Origin: Legionella sp.
GTDB lineage: Bacteria > Pseudomonadota > Gammaproteobacteria > Legionellales > Legionellaceae
DNA: 59,420 nt
Direction of reading: 5' to 3'
Assembly (NCBI GenBank): GCA_002863045.1
Contig: PKDH01000069.1
Location: 1 to 59,420 of the forward strand
Below, piece after piece: positions 16,244 to 26,165 of the stretch (position 1 is its first letter; each line of letters starts with the position of its first letter). The position numbers were made by a program, and so were the translations under genes. The notes beneath the pieces are model-generated. The model had not been told where the DNA came from. It made no database searches and saw nothing but the letters and a program-made list of their open reading frames with translations.

Positions 16244-19200
16244 TTAACCGCAGGGTTGGTCTAACTTATCTTTGCGATGATCAGAGGCAAGATAGGTATA
16301 AATCGTTGGTACCACAAAAAGGGTGAATAACGTACCAATCAATAAACCTGTGGCAATTACCACCCCGATATCAAAACGACTCACAGCACCAGCACCTTGG
16401 GCAATAAGCAGTGGTAGGACGCCAAAAACCATGGCGGCTGTGGTCATTAAAATAGGGCGCAGCCGAATAGCTGCAGCTGCTTCTACGGCTTCGCGACGAT
16501 TAAAATTGCGTGTTTGTTGTAAATGATTAGCAAAATCAACAATTAAAATACCATGTTTGGTAATCAAACCAATCAGTGTGATTAAGCCAACTTGCGTGTA
16601 GATATTAATAGAGGCGGCACCCAAATTCAGTGGAATCAACGCGCCACAGATAGACATCGGCACACTGATTAAAATAATCAGTGAATCGCGAAAACTTTCA
16701 TATTGAGCAGATAACACCAGATAAATAACCACAATGGCCAGAAAAAAAGCGAACAAAAGCGTATTACCTTCTTGCATAAACTGCCGAGATTGTCCGCCAA
16801 AATCATAGCTATAGCCTTTGGGTAGTGCTTGATTAGCATGTTCTTGTAAAAATGCTAAACCTTGACCAAGCGTGGTACCAGGCATCATGACCCCCTGGAT
16901 GGTGGCAGAATTTAATTGCTGAAAATGCGCCACAGCATTAGGTTGAATGGTTTGGTGGGCATCAATTACTGTGGCAAGTGGCACCATGGTACCATTTGTG
17001 GTGCGCACATGAATGGCACGAAGTTGTTCCAGTGTTAAGCGCGAGCGGCGCTGAAGCTGTGGGATGACCTCATAGCTTCGACCTTGTAGATTAAAATAAT
17101 TAACATAATTGCCTGAGAGTGCTTGGGATAAACTGCTACCAATTGCTTGCATATCAAGGCCTAAATAGGCAGCTTTAGCGCGGTTGATATTAAATTCCAT
17201 TTCTGGTTGATTAAATTTCAAACTATTATCAAGATAGACAAATAAACCACTTTGTCGCGCTTTTTCGATTAATTCATTAGAAACGTCAAATAATGTTTTA
17301 AAATCATTGGTGGTTTTAATGACAAACTGCACCGGCGTACCACCGCCACCGCCAGGTAATGCCGGTGGGATGATAGCGAATGATTTTAAGCCAGGAATGG
17401 TATCTAATTTATCTTGCAGCGCTTTTTTTAAAGCAAATTGCGTGCGTGTGCGTTTATCCCAGGGTTTTAAGACCATACCTGAAACAGGTGCACTTTGGTT
17501 AATATTAAAAAAATGCGCCGTTTCAGGGAAACTGGTATAGATGTTTTTAAACGGTTTGGTATAAGTTTCAATGTAATCAAGGGTTGCATATTGCGGCGCT
17601 GAACTGACCACAAAGAAAAAGCCTTGGTCTTCTTCAGGCGCAGTTTCTTTAGGGGTATTGTTATACAGATAAGGCAGCATCAAAAATACTACTGCTGCAA
17701 AAATAACCACTACGATACGATTATCAAGCAAATGATGTAAACCACGTTGATAATGATGCTTTAATCCATCAAAACATTTATCTAAAAATTGTGCGAATCG
17801 ATTATGATTAGCGTCATGTGTTAAAATTTTAGAACACATCATGGGTGTAAGCGTTAAAGCCACAATCCCTGAAATAATCACCGCACTGGCAAGGGTGAAG
17901 GCAAATTCTTTGAAAAGGGCGCCGGTTAGCCCTGTCATAAAACCAATGGGTGCATATACCGCTGCAAGGGTGATGGTCATGGCAATCACAGGCAGCGCAA
18001 TCTCGCGCGCCCCAAGCAAAGCTGCTTTAAAAGGCGTTTGACCTTCTTCAATATGGCGATGCACATTTTCCACCACCACAATGGCATCATCAACCACCAA
18101 ACCTATGGCCAACACAAACGCTAAAAGCGTTAAAAGATTGATGGAGTAGCCTAAAAATAGCATCAAAGTACATACGCCAATCAGGGATAGAGGTATGGTC
18201 ACCACAGGGATAATTACCGAGCGCAATGAGCCTAGAAATAAAAAGATAACCAAAATAACAATCAAGGCAGCTTCAAAAATGGTATGGATTACCTCATTGA
18301 TAGATGCACGAATAAAATCAGTCGCATCATACACAATGGTGCCTTTTAGCGTGGGCGGAAACTCGCGCGTTAATTCAGGAAACATCTTGCGAACATCTTG
18401 AATAACTGTCAATGGATTGGCGGTAGGCGTTGGTGAGATGGCAATAAAAACCGCTTTTTTGCCGTCAAAGGTCACCGATGAATCATAATTTTTGGAACCC
18501 AAAACGATGCGGCTCACATCTTTAAGGCGCACAAGCGCATTATTTTTATGCCGTACAATTAAATTGCCAAATTCTTCTGGCGTACTGATGTCTGTTTTGG
18601 CTGTCACATTAAGCGCGACATATTCACTTTTAGTATTGCCTGCGGCGGTTAGGAAGTTATTGCGCGCTAATACTTGAGCGACTTCCTCAGGCGTTACTTG
18701 TAAGGCGGCTAAACGCACAGGGTCTAAAAAAATACGCATGGCATAGGTTGCATCACCTAAAATTTGTGCGTTAGAAACACCATCCACAGTTTGTAATTGT
18801 GGCTGTAAAACACGAATGGCGTAATCGGTAATTTGTTGACGAGTCATCTTTTGGCTATCAAGGCTTATATACATCAAAGGTGTTGAGGCATCTGAGCTTT
18901 TTAAGATAACCGGCTGTTGTGCTTGAGGTGGCAATTTATTGATGGTTTGCTGCACTTTACTCATCACATCGGTAAAGGCAATTTGCGGTGAGAAATTAAG
19001 TTTAATATTAAGGGTGATGGTGCTTAAACCTTGCACACTTGAGGAGGTCATATAATCAACACCTTCAGTACTCGCAACTGCCGCTTCAAGTGGAGTGGTG
19101 ATAAAACCGGCAATGGTATCCGCATCAGCACCCGGATAGCTGGTAGTAATGGTAATGACCGTATTATCCATACGCGGATACTGGCGAATTTGCATGGTCG

Positions 19201-19288
19201 AAATAGAGTTTAAGCCAAATAAAAGGATAAATAAGCTTACGACCAAAGCTAACACTGGGCGTTTGATGAATAAATCAGTAAAGGTCAT
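16244..19288 (-). CDS. RND-family multidrug efflux pump, inner-membrane subunit
   Basis: A 1014-residue proton-driven RND transporter of the hydrophobe/amphiphile (HAE-1) type. It begins MTFTDLFIKRPVLALVVSLF, followed by RQYPRMDNTVITITTSYPGA. TM4 carries the proton-relay Asp-Asp pair in LAIGLVVDDAIVVVENVHRH. The two large periplasmic loops and the second half with QVGLITLIGLITKHGILIVD are intact. The N-terminal sequence is closer to MexI/MexW-type pumps than to AcrB. It is 20 nt downstream of its adaptor gene; the outer-membrane partner is not in the operon and could be the tolC at 1-854 (inference). Confidence 0.94.
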   Translation of the reverse strand: MTFTDLFIKRPVLALVVSLFILLFGLNSISTMQIRQYPRMDNTVITITTSYPGADADTIAGFITTPLEAAVASTEGVDYMTSSSVQGLSTITLNIKLNFSPQIAFTDVMSKVQQTINKLPPQAQQPVILKSSDASTPLMYISLDSQKMTRQQITDYAIRVLQPQLQTVDGVSNAQILGDATYAMRIFLDPVRLAALQVTPEEVAQVLARNNFLTAAGNTKSEYVALNVTAKTDISTPEEFGNLIVRHKNNALVRLKDVSRIVLGSKNYDSSVTFDGKKAVFIAISPTPTANPLTVIQDVRKMFPELTREFPPTLKGTIVYDATDFIRASINEVIHTIFEAALIVILVIFLFLGSLRSVIIPVVTIPLSLIGVCTLMLFLGYSINLLTLLAFVLAIGLVVDDAIVVVENVHRHIEEGQTPFKAALLGAREIALPVIAMTITLAAVYAPIGFMTGLTGALFKEFAFTLASAVIISGIVALTLTPMMCSKILTHDANHNRFAQFLDKCFDGLKHHYQRGLHHLLDNRIVVVIFAAVVFLMLPYLYNNTPKETAPEEDQGFFFVVSSAPQYATLDYIETYTKPFKNIYTSFPETAHFFNINQSAPVSGMVLKPWDKRTRTQFALKKALQDKLDTIPGLKSFAIIPPALPGGGGGTPVQFVIKTTNDFKTLFDVSNELIEKARQSGLFVYLDNSLKFNQPEMEFNINRAKAAYLGLDMQAIGSSLSQALSGNYVNYFNLQGRSYEVIPQLQRRSRLTLEQLRAIHVRTTNGTMVPLATVIDAHQTIQPNAVAHFQQLNSATIQGVMMPGTTLGQGLAFLQEHANQALPKGYSYDFGGQSRQFMQEGNTLLFAFFLAIVVIYLVLSAQYESFRDSLIILISVPMSICGALIPLNLGAASINIYTQVGLITLIGLITKHGILIVDFANHLQQTRNFNRREAVEAAAAIRLRPILMTTAAMVFGVLPLLIAQGAGAVSRFDIGVVIATGLLIGTLFTLFVVPTIYTYLASDHRKDKLDQPCG

Positions 19289-19308
19289 AAGCTTCTCTAA
19301 AAAATAAA

Positions 19309-20565
19309 TTATTCGGCCAAAGTATCGGGTTGCAATTGGGTATGCAAATTGACGGTATTATTAATAGTGACCCGCGCATTGTTTGATAATTTTAACTCAC
19401 CTGAGCTCACGACTAAGTCGTGAGGTTTGAGCCCTTCCTTGATGATGGTGTAATTACCATAGGGCTCTCCAATGGTCACAAACGTGCGCTTCGCAGTTAA
19501 TATTGGTTGACCTTTATCATCTTTTTTACTCGCATCAGCGCTGATAACAAATACCGAATTACCATAAAGGCTATAAGAAATCGCTGTTGATGGCACCATT
19601 AATACTTGCTGGTGAGCAGTTTGTTTGATGGTAATGTCAGCAAACATACCAGGAATAAACAAAAATTCTTTGACCGCCTGACGTTGATTTTGCGCAGTAT
19701 TACAAGTAACAAGCGCTTTATCATAAGGCTTATTTGCTTGATGTGTAACGGCTTGCTGATGAGCCGTGCCTTGCACTTTAAGCGCACAATTAGGCACGGT
19801 GCTTTCAACTAAAAGCGTATGCGTCGTGGGGTCAATTTTGGCATTAATGGCGGTGATTTTACCGGTAAAAACTGCCTGAGGCTGACTTTCTATCGTAAAC
19901 TCGATGGGTTGATTTAAATGGATTAAACTTTTTTGTTGTTCAGGCAAATTAAATTGTAAATAAACAGGGTCTTGTGATTGCAGGGTGACAATCGGGGTTT
20001 GGCCAGGTGTGATGTATTGACCGAGATTTACTTGGCGAATACCTAGACGTCCTGTAAAGGGTGCGGTGATATGTTTGTAAGCAATTTGTGCTTTAATTTT
20101 TGCGATATCGGCTTGAGCCTGGTCAAGGTTTGCTTTGGCTTCATCAAGGCTTGAGCTTGATGTGGCCCCTTTTTTATATAAATCTTGCTGTCTTTTATAA
20201 TTAATCGCTTTTAAAGTAGCGTTTGCTTGGTTAAATTTTAACGAAGCTTGTTCAACACCATCATCGATATCAATAAGCGGTTGATTGGCTTTGACAAATT
20301 GCCCTGATTGAAAATGAATACGGCTGATATTACCAGAAGCTTCAGCGTTGATATCAACGCCTTGAGTTGCCACAAAAGTACCAACTGCTCGAATTTGAGG
20401 ATGCCAGTCTTGTTGGATAACTGAGGCTGAAGAAACACTCACAGGTGGCGGGCTATAATGCGCAAAATAACGTTTGATCATTATTTTTTTAACCAAGTTA
20501 TAACCGATGATACCACCAAAAACCACTGCTAGGATAATGACCATTATGGTCATGGGTTTTTTCAT
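19309..20565 (-). CDS. RND efflux periplasmic adaptor (membrane fusion protein)
   Basis: A 418-residue adaptor with an N-terminal membrane anchor (residues 7-27). A split lipoyl domain follows (AEASGNISRIHFQSGQFVKA; ITAPFTGRLGIRQVNLGQYI) around a coiled-coil hairpin (105-165), then a beta-barrel and membrane-proximal domain. It links the inner-membrane RND pump to a TolC-type channel. An unusual insertion of roughly 40 residues (about 259-301) with Cys260 and Cys288 sits before LFIPGMFADI, where related adaptors go straight from VPN to the PGMF strand. First gene of the pump operon. Confidence 0.92.
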   Translation of the reverse strand: MKKPMTIMVIILAVVFGGIIGYNLVKKIMIKRYFAHYSPPPVSVSSASVIQQDWHPQIRAVGTFVATQGVDINAEASGNISRIHFQSGQFVKANQPLIDIDDGVEQASLKFNQANATLKAINYKRQQDLYKKGATSSSSLDEAKANLDQAQADIAKIKAQIAYKHITAPFTGRLGIRQVNLGQYITPGQTPIVTLQSQDPVYLQFNLPEQQKSLIHLNQPIEFTIESQPQAVFTGKITAINAKIDPTTHTLLVESTVPNCALKVQGTAHQQAVTHQANKPYDKALVTCNTAQNQRQAVKEFLFIPGMFADITIKQTAHQQVLMVPSTAISYSLYGNSVFVISADASKKDDKGQPILTAKRTFVTIGEPYGNYTIIKEGLKPHDLVVSSGELKLSNNARVTINNTVNLHTQLQPDTLAE

Positions 20566-20632
20566 ATATCAGACCTCAAAAGCCAAAAATAATCAAATGA
20601 TACAAATAAAATTTTAAGTAAAAAGACAGGGG

Positions 20633-20673
20633 TTAAATCCTTATGGCACTCATTAACTGACATAAGGATTTAA
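20633..20673 (-). terminator. Hairpin at the end of the rpsF-rplI operon
   Basis: Immediately after the rplI stop, AAATCCTTATG and CATAAGGATTT form a perfect 11-bp stem around a 15-nt loop. A CTTTTTAC stretch comes about 10 nt beyond. The stem is strong but the T-run is not adjacent, so it may be a terminator or an mRNA-end stabiliser. Confidence 0.5.
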
Positions 20674-20678
20674 TCTAT

Positions 20679-21131
20679 TTAGCGATTAGAGGCGATATGC
20701 ACTTGTAAAGAGGCAACCACATCACTATGCAATTGAATTTCAATGGTATATTCGCCAATCGAATGAATGGCGCGACCTTCAGGTAGACGAACATCACGCT
20801 TATCAATTTCAATACCACGAGCGCTTAGCGCATCTTTTATTTCACTCACGCCCACTGAACCGTATAATTTACCTTCGTCACTGGCAAGTGTTTGAATTTC
20901 AACCGTAATATCGTTAATTTTAGCCGCTTTTTGTTCAGCTCGAGCCAATGATTGTTGCGCTTTTTGCTCTAGTTCAGCACGGCGTTGTTCAAAATGCTCG
21001 ATATTTTTAGGTGTTGCAAATACCGCTTTATTTTGCGGAATCAAGCAATTGCGACCATACCCTGCTTTAACATTTACTTTATCGCCCAGATTACCTAGGT
21101 TATTAACTTTTTCTAATAAAATAACTTCCAT
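20679..21131 (-). CDS. rplI: 50S ribosomal protein L9
   Basis: A 150-residue L9, a two-domain protein joined by a long helix at the base of the L1 stalk. The start [20 protein letters not shown], then [20 protein letters not shown], is standard. The helix [20 protein letters not shown] and the C-terminal domain with [12 protein letters not shown] follow. The frame runs further upstream, but the ATG at 21131 is preceded by AAGGGGT and matches L9 starts. Last gene of the ribosomal operon. Confidence 0.97.
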   Translation of the reverse strand: MEVILLEKVNNLGNLGDKVNVKAGYGRNCLIPQNKAVFATPKNIEHFEQRRAELEQKAQQSLARAEQKAAKINDITVEIQTLASDEGKLYGSVGVSEIKDALSARGIEIDKRDVRLPEGRAIHSIGEYTIEIQLHSDVVASLQVHIASNR

Positions 21132-21150
21132 TGCGTACCCCTTATTTATG

Positions 21151-22059
21151 CTATTTAACTGCACGATGCAGCTGTAATCGAATATTAAAAAAGCCATCAA
21201 GACTACCGATGAGAAGGTATATAGCGACCATTAAGGCAGGCGCAATAACCAACGGTGTGATGATAAGCAATGCATTCAAAATATTATGTTTTTTAGGCAT
21301 CAATCTAAAAATTGTCACCATACCGGCCACCAGAACATATGTTACCAGTAAAGGCAGACAGCTTAGCCATAGCCATTGACCGTTAAACACTAATATCATG
21401 ACAATAAGTAATAAAATGATGACCAAACGGCTGGCTTTAAAATGCCTCAATTCTTGCTTAAAACCGGTTGGATAATATAAACGTGATTGGATATCCCGCG
21501 CTAACATTAAGACACACACAGCTGAAAGCATGATAGATAGCATTTTAATGCCTAAAAATACCGCTATAAATTTTTGATCATCAAGTGCTAATTGCCCAAA
21601 AAATTGTTGCATCAAATGACTATTTTTTTCTTTTAGTACATGCAGTAGCAGTTGAGCTTGTGAATGAATATAGTCAAGCCCGACGGCTGAGGTTAAAAGT
21701 GTGAGGCCAAGCGTTATTAAAAGCATCGTGCTTATCGCCCGATTCCAGCTGATGGTATATCGAAGAACCATGGCTGCAACAAAACTTAAACCAAGCGTTA
21801 CAAGAGATTCTAATGCGCTATAGGCCAAAACGTTTTGAGTTGATACCGAAAACAATAATACAAATACCGCCGCACTTACCATGCCTGCTTTAAAGCCATC
21901 TTTTGCCCCGCAACGCAGCCCAATCAGCGATACAAGCGCCATGCTTAGCCAATCGCAAAAAGGCAATAGCGCCAGACATAAGATAGCTACCCAGGCGTGC
22001 AAGTGATTTTCTAGTAGAAAAGCACTTTGTTTGGTAAAAAACTGCTGCAGGCGTGACAT
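21151..22059 (-). CDS. DUF2232-type integral membrane protein
   Basis: A 302-residue protein with about eight hydrophobic segments. It lies between rpsR and rplI, where many proteobacteria carry a DUF2232/YybS-like membrane protein. The N-terminal half has four or five helices, then a loop (about 125-160) and three or four more, ending in a short basic tail. The family has no firm function. It starts 6 nt after rpsR and ends 19 nt before rplI, so it is surely within the operon. Identification rests on position and topology more than on sequence motifs. Confidence 0.65.
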   Translation of the reverse strand: MSRLQQFFTKQSAFLLENHLHAWVAILCLALLPFCDWLSMALVSLIGLRCGAKDGFKAGMVSAAVFVLLFSVSTQNVLAYSALESLVTLGLSFVAAMVLRYTISWNRAISTMLLITLGLTLLTSAVGLDYIHSQAQLLLHVLKEKNSHLMQQFFGQLALDDQKFIAVFLGIKMLSIMLSAVCVLMLARDIQSRLYYPTGFKQELRHFKASRLVIILLLIVMILVFNGQWLWLSCLPLLVTYVLVAGMVTIFRLMPKKHNILNALLIITPLVIAPALMVAIYLLIGSLDGFFNIRLQLHRAVK

Positions 22060-22065
22060 GAATGA

Positions 22066-22290
22066 TTAACGGTGGCTATCACAAAAAGGTAACAAAGCAA
22101 TCAAACGTGCAAGTTTAATGGCTTCGGATAATTGTCGTTGTGTTTTGGCACTAGTACCGGTTATTCGACTGGGGACAATTTTGCCAGTTTCAGTAATATA
22201 ATTTTTTAGAGCATCAACGTCTTTATAGTCAATCTCGCTGTTTGCCTCATTTAAGCGACTCATTTTTTTGCGTCTGTAGTAAGCGGACAT
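22066..22290 (-). CDS. rpsR: 30S ribosomal protein S18
   Basis: A 74-residue S18 that binds S6 on the platform of the small subunit. The core [18 protein letters not shown] and the C-terminal helix [19 protein letters not shown] match the family. It is 10 nt after rpsF, and the two proteins form a heterodimer. Confidence 0.97.
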   Translation of the reverse strand: MSAYYRRKKMSRLNEANSEIDYKDVDALKNYITETGKIVPSRITGTSAKTQRQLSEAIKLARLIALLPFCDSHR

Positions 22291-22300
22291 AATAATTTCC

Positions 22301-22636
22301 TTAAGCTGTGCGTGTATCTTTAGATTTTTTCATAACCGAATCAGTCGTAATCGCTTCTTTTCTTTTTAAGATAAGATGACGAATGATGGCATCATTAAAT
22401 TTTATGGTATTTTCAAGCTCATCTAGGGTAGCTTGATTGCATTCGATGTTAACTAAAATATAATGCGCTTTGTGCACATCTTGAATAGGATAGGCAAGCT
22501 GGCGGCGTCCCCAGTCTTCTTTGCGGTGAATCACCCCTTCATGTTTAATAATGATATTTTCATAGCGTTCCATCATTGCCGGCACTTGATCGCTCTGATC
22601 AGGGTGAATTAAAAATACAATTTCATAATGTCTCAT
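22301..22636 (-). CDS. rpsF: 30S ribosomal protein S6
   Basis: A 111-residue S6: [20 protein letters not shown], then the [20 protein letters not shown] block and [15 protein letters not shown]. The Lys-rich tail is typical. AAGGAG stands about 10 nt before the ATG. First gene of the S6-S18-membrane protein-L9 operon, divergent from glyA. Confidence 0.97.
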   Translation of the reverse strand: MRHYEIVFLIHPDQSDQVPAMMERYENIIIKHEGVIHRKEDWGRRQLAYPIQDVHKAHYILVNIECNQATLDELENTIKFNDAIIRHLILKRKEAITTDSVMKKSKDTRTA

Positions 22637-22935
22637 AAGCTTGGTGACTCCTTGTGGATAGTAAAGCCTTCGTTAGAAAATTTAGCGAAATTTAACGTAA
22701 GGCAAGGGTTAAACCGAGCGATTCTAACTGATTTATTTTTGTATTGCAAAGTAAAACGAATGAGCAACTTGTGGGTTAGTTTGATTTTTAAGATAACTCA
22801 TTGGCTAAAATCATATCGCTTATCACACTATTCTTTCATTAATTATAAGTAACGCGTTGGATTAGTATTAGCGCTTTTACTTTTTTTAAGTTAACGTTAG
22901 CGTTTTTGATTTTTATTTGAAAGAGGCAACACTCT

Positions 22936-24189
22936 ATGCGCAATAAGCAACCCACATTGACTGAATTTGACGCTGACATTGCCAAGGCAATCGCAGCTGA
23001 ATTAAGCCGGCAAGAAAATCATATTGAATTAATTGCGTCTGAAAATTACGCAAGTTTAAATGTTCTAGAGGCACAAGGCTCGGTGTTAACCAATAAATAT
23101 GCCGAAGGGTATGCTCATAAGCGTTATTATGGAGGATGTGAGCATGTTGATGTGGTGGAAAATCTTGCCATCCAACGAGCGCAAGAACTTTTTCAAGCAG
23201 ACTATGTCAATGTGCAGCCTCATTCAGGTTCTCAAGCGAATGCGGCGGTGATGTTGGCACTTTTATCACCAGGCGATACCATTTTAGGCATGTCGCTATC
23301 AGCAGGCGGACATTTAACTCATGGCTGTGGGGTAAATTTTTCGGGTAAATTATATCATGCAGTTGAGTATGGCGTTGATATTAATACTGGCCTTATTGAT
23401 TACGAGGATGTTCTAGCCAAAGCACGTGCATCGCGTCCTAAACTTATTATCGCTGGCTTTTCTGCTTATTCTCAAACCGTTGATTGGGCGCGTTTTCGCC
23501 AGATAGCTGATGAAGTAGGCGCTTACTTAATGGCTGATATAGCGCATGTAGCAGGATTGATAGCAACAGGTTTATATCCTTCACCCATTGCATTTGCTGA
23601 TGTGGTTACCACAACCACCCATAAAACATTACGTGGCCCACGAGGCGGGATGATTTTAGCTAAGTCAGCTGAAACCTGGGGTAAAAAATTAAATTCCGCA
23701 GTGTTTCCGGGTACTCAAGGTGGGCCTTTGATGCATGTGATAGCCGCCAAAGCTGTGGCTTTTGGCGAAGCGCTGCGACCGGAATTCAAAACCTATCAAC
23801 AACAGGTTTTGAATAACGCTAAAGCCATGACCCGCACCTTACGCGATAGGCAGTATGATATCGTGGCCAATGGTACGCAAAACCATTTATTTTTGCTGGA
23901 TTTAACGCGTTTTGATATCACTGGCAAAGATGCTGATAAAGCATTAAGTTGTGCGAACATTACTGTTAATAAAAATACGGTACCGAATGAAACGCGTTCA
24001 CCTTTTATCACCAGCGGCTTGCGCTTAGGAACACCTGCGATAACCACGCGTGGTTTTAAAGAACCAGAGGTCATACAAATAAGTCATTGGATAGCTGATA
24101 TTCTAGATGACATAAATAATCACGACATCCAAGCACGTATCCAAGAAAAAGTGATACAATTATGCGCGGATTTTCCAGTTTATAAGTAA
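22936..24189 (+). CDS. glyA: Serine hydroxymethyltransferase
   Basis: PLP enzyme that interconverts serine and glycine and loads tetrahydrofolate with one-carbon units. It is 417 residues, equal to E. coli GlyA. Visible blocks are [45 protein letters not shown] and the PLP-lysine motif [14 protein letters not shown]. The ATG follows GAAAGAGGCAAC. The 299-nt region upstream, shared with rpsF, shows no riboswitch that I can recognise. A clear terminator follows. Confidence 0.97.
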   Translation: MRNKQPTLTEFDADIAKAIAAELSRQENHIELIASENYASLNVLEAQGSVLTNKYAEGYAHKRYYGGCEHVDVVENLAIQRAQELFQADYVNVQPHSGSQANAAVMLALLSPGDTILGMSLSAGGHLTHGCGVNFSGKLYHAVEYGVDINTGLIDYEDVLAKARASRPKLIIAGFSAYSQTVDWARFRQIADEVGAYLMADIAHVAGLIATGLYPSPIAFADVVTTTTHKTLRGPRGGMILAKSAETWGKKLNSAVFPGTQGGPLMHVIAAKAVAFGEALRPEFKTYQQQVLNNAKAMTRTLRDRQYDIVANGTQNHLFLLDLTRFDITGKDADKALSCANITVNKNTVPNETRSPFITSGLRLGTPAITTRGFKEPEVIQISHWIADILDDINNHDIQARIQEKVIQLCADFPVYK

Positions 24190-24211
24190 AACTAATAAAA
24201 TCATTTACTCT

Positions 24212-24244
24212 CAACTTGCGCTAAGTAGCAAGTTGCGCTTTTTA
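24212..24244 (+). terminator. Rho-independent terminator after glyA
   Basis: CAACTTGC (24212-24219) pairs perfectly with GCAAGTTG (24228-24235) across an 8-nt loop. CGCTTTTT follows directly. It ends glyA transcription before nusB. Confidence 0.8.
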
Positions 24245-24277
24245 AAATATGAATCTTGTTGTAAGGCAATCTAGACG

Positions 24278-24721
24278 ATGGATAAACACCTCATTAGTGG
24301 CAGAAGACGCGCGCGCAAACTTGTATTGCAAGCATTATATCAATGGCATATGGCAGGCGGGTCATCAAGTGAAATTGAATTGCAGTTTAGATTGGCTAAT
24401 GCGTCAGACAAAATTAATTTTGAATATTTCAACCGTATTTTATATGGCGTGATACAAAATATTACCCAAATCGATGCAGCGTTAACGCCTTTCCTAGACC
24501 GCAGTTTCAAAAGCCTAAATCCCATTGAATTATCAGTGCTGCGTTTGGGAGCGTATGAATTATTATTTTGTATCGATATCCCATATAAAGTTGTGCTTGA
24601 TGAGTCCATATCTTTGGCTAAAACTTTTGGTTCACAAGATGGTCATCGTTATGTCAACGGTGTATTAAATAAACTTGCTAAAAGCACCCGTGAGATTGAA
24701 GTTAAGCTCGAAAATGAATGA
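24278..24721 (+). CDS. nusB: Transcription antitermination factor NusB
   Basis: A 147-residue all-helical RNA-binding protein that, with NusE/S10, recognises boxA and supports rRNA antitermination. Motifs are RRRARKLVLQALYQWHMAG at the N-terminus, LNPIELSVLRLGAYELLF in the middle and the KTFGSQDGHRYVNGVLNKLA block. It overlaps thiL by 8 nt, implying coupled translation. Confidence 0.95.
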   Translation: MDKHLISGRRRARKLVLQALYQWHMAGGSSSEIELQFRLANASDKINFEYFNRILYGVIQNITQIDAALTPFLDRSFKSLNPIELSVLRLGAYELLFCIDIPYKVVLDESISLAKTFGSQDGHRYVNGVLNKLAKSTREIEVKLENE

Positions 24722-25664
24722 ATTTGCGCTTATTGATACTTATTTCAAACCCAATACCTACCATGACGCGCATATATTACTAGGGATAGGCGATGATGCG
24801 GCGTGTCTTAGGGTGCCTACCGGCTATGATTTAGTGGTAAGCACCGATACACTGGTAGCTGATGTGCACTTTTGTACTAACTGGGATGCATTTGATATTG
24901 CCTGGAAAGCTTTGATGGTTAATTTAAGCGATATTGCGGCAATGGGGGCAACGCCTTATTGGGTCAGTTTGGCTCTAACGCTGCCTGTCGTTGATAAGCT
25001 CTGGCTTGAGCGTTTTGCCCAAGGTTTGCATGCTGGCTGTCAACGCTACAATGTAAGTTTAATTGGTGGTGATACCACAAGAGGCCCACTTACTCTAACA
25101 ATTACGGTACAAGGTTTGGTACCACATCAACGTTTTATCAGCCGCAAACATGCACAAATCGGGGATGGCATTTGGGTATCAGGCATGCTTGGTGGCGCGG
25201 CTTTGGCAGTAGAACATATAAAAAAACCATTTTTGGCGCCTAAAGACCAGACAATATTAAATGATTTATTAATGCATCCCAGACCACGTGTAAACTTAGC
25301 CCCAATATTACAAGATTTTGCCTCAGCGGCTATTGATGTATCTGATGGTCTGGGTGCTGATTTATTACACATTTGTCAAGCCAGCCATACAGGTGCTTTG
25401 CTGCAGTTAGAAAATCTACCAATCCATCCATTGGTGCAAAAATATAAGCCTAAAGATGCCATTCCTTTTGCCTTAAATGGTGGGGATGACTATGAATTAT
25501 GTTTTACTGTGCCTTATAGGCGTGAGGCCGCCTTTAAAAAAGCATTAGCTGCCTGTCAAATACCTTGTACACGCATTGGAGAGATAACTGAGCATCTAGG
25601 CTTACAAGAGCAGCAGGGTTTAGAAATCAAACCACTTATTCCACAAGGATATCAACATTTTTAG
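24714..25664 (+). CDS. thiL: Thiamine-monophosphate kinase
   Basis: Phosphorylates thiamine monophosphate to thiamine diphosphate, the active cofactor. Of the PurM/ThiL fold: GIGDDAACLRV and VVSTDTLVADVHF near the N-terminus, NLSDIAAMGATP, LIGGDTTRGP, IDVSDGLGADL and LNGGDDYELCF. From ATG 24714 it has 316 residues. That start overlaps the nusB stop, and MNEFALIDTYF is the usual ThiL opening; a longer frame from 24675 would run inside nusB. Order nusB-thiL-pgpA is conserved in gammaproteobacteria. Confidence 0.95.
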   Translation: MNEFALIDTYFKPNTYHDAHILLGIGDDAACLRVPTGYDLVVSTDTLVADVHFCTNWDAFDIAWKALMVNLSDIAAMGATPYWVSLALTLPVVDKLWLERFAQGLHAGCQRYNVSLIGGDTTRGPLTLTITVQGLVPHQRFISRKHAQIGDGIWVSGMLGGAALAVEHIKKPFLAPKDQTILNDLLMHPRPRVNLAPILQDFASAAIDVSDGLGADLLHICQASHTGALLQLENLPIHPLVQKYKPKDAIPFALNGGDDYELCFTVPYRREAAFKKALAACQIPCTRIGEITEHLGLQEQQGLEIKPLIPQGYQHF

Positions 25665-25676
25665 AGGAAATTTGCC

Positions 25677-26165
25677 ATGATGTCTGAAGCTGCAATATTT
25701 ACCAAAGTTTGGCAAAAGCCTGCTTATTTTATAGCGTTTGGTTTTGGTACAGGCTTAATGCCTTTTGCGCCTGGCACCTGGGGTACATTGATAGGAGTGG
25801 TGTTATATACACTTATAGCGCCACTGCCGCAAGCCTTTTATTTTTTATTATTGCTCATATTTTTTGGGCTTGGGGTGTATGTTAGCACCCATATTTCACA
25901 AGAATTAGGCATTGATGATTATAAAGGCATTGTGTGGGATGAAGTGGTGGGTTTTTGTGTAACCATGACCATGGTGCCTTGCCATAGTATCTGGCTTATA
26001 ATCGGTTTTATCCTGTTTCGTTTGTTCGATGTTTGTAAACCATGGCCCATAAGTTTTATTGACCAACATATAAAAAGTGGCTTGGGTATCATGCTTGATG
26101 ATGTGCTAGCAGGTGTGTGCGCAAGCCTTATTTTACATAGTTTAATATGGATATCTTCCTTATGA
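25677..26165 (+). CDS. pgpA: Phosphatidylglycerophosphatase A
   Basis: Inner-membrane phosphatase that makes phosphatidylglycerol from phosphatidylglycerophosphate. The 162 residues hold the family blocks FGFGTGLMPFAPGTWGT, the acidic IVWDEVVGF and LGIMLDDVLAGV motifs that bind metal, and RLFDVCKPWPISFID. Four hydrophobic segments are seen. AGAGG lies 9 nt before the first of two adjacent ATGs. It is 12 nt after thiL. Confidence 0.94.
   Translation: MMSEAAIFTKVWQKPAYFIAFGFGTGLMPFAPGTWGTLIGVVLYTLIAPLPQAFYFLLLLIFFGLGVYVSTHISQELGIDDYKGIVWDEVVGFCVTMTMVPCHSIWLIIGFILFRLFDVCKPWPISFIDQHIKSGLGIMLDDVLAGVCASLILHSLIWISSL

Noticed and set aside
22637..22935. Possible glycine or purine riboswitch before glyA
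   Set aside because: I see no conserved riboswitch core or strong stem-loop set; the region is only AT-rich and shared with the rpsF promoter.
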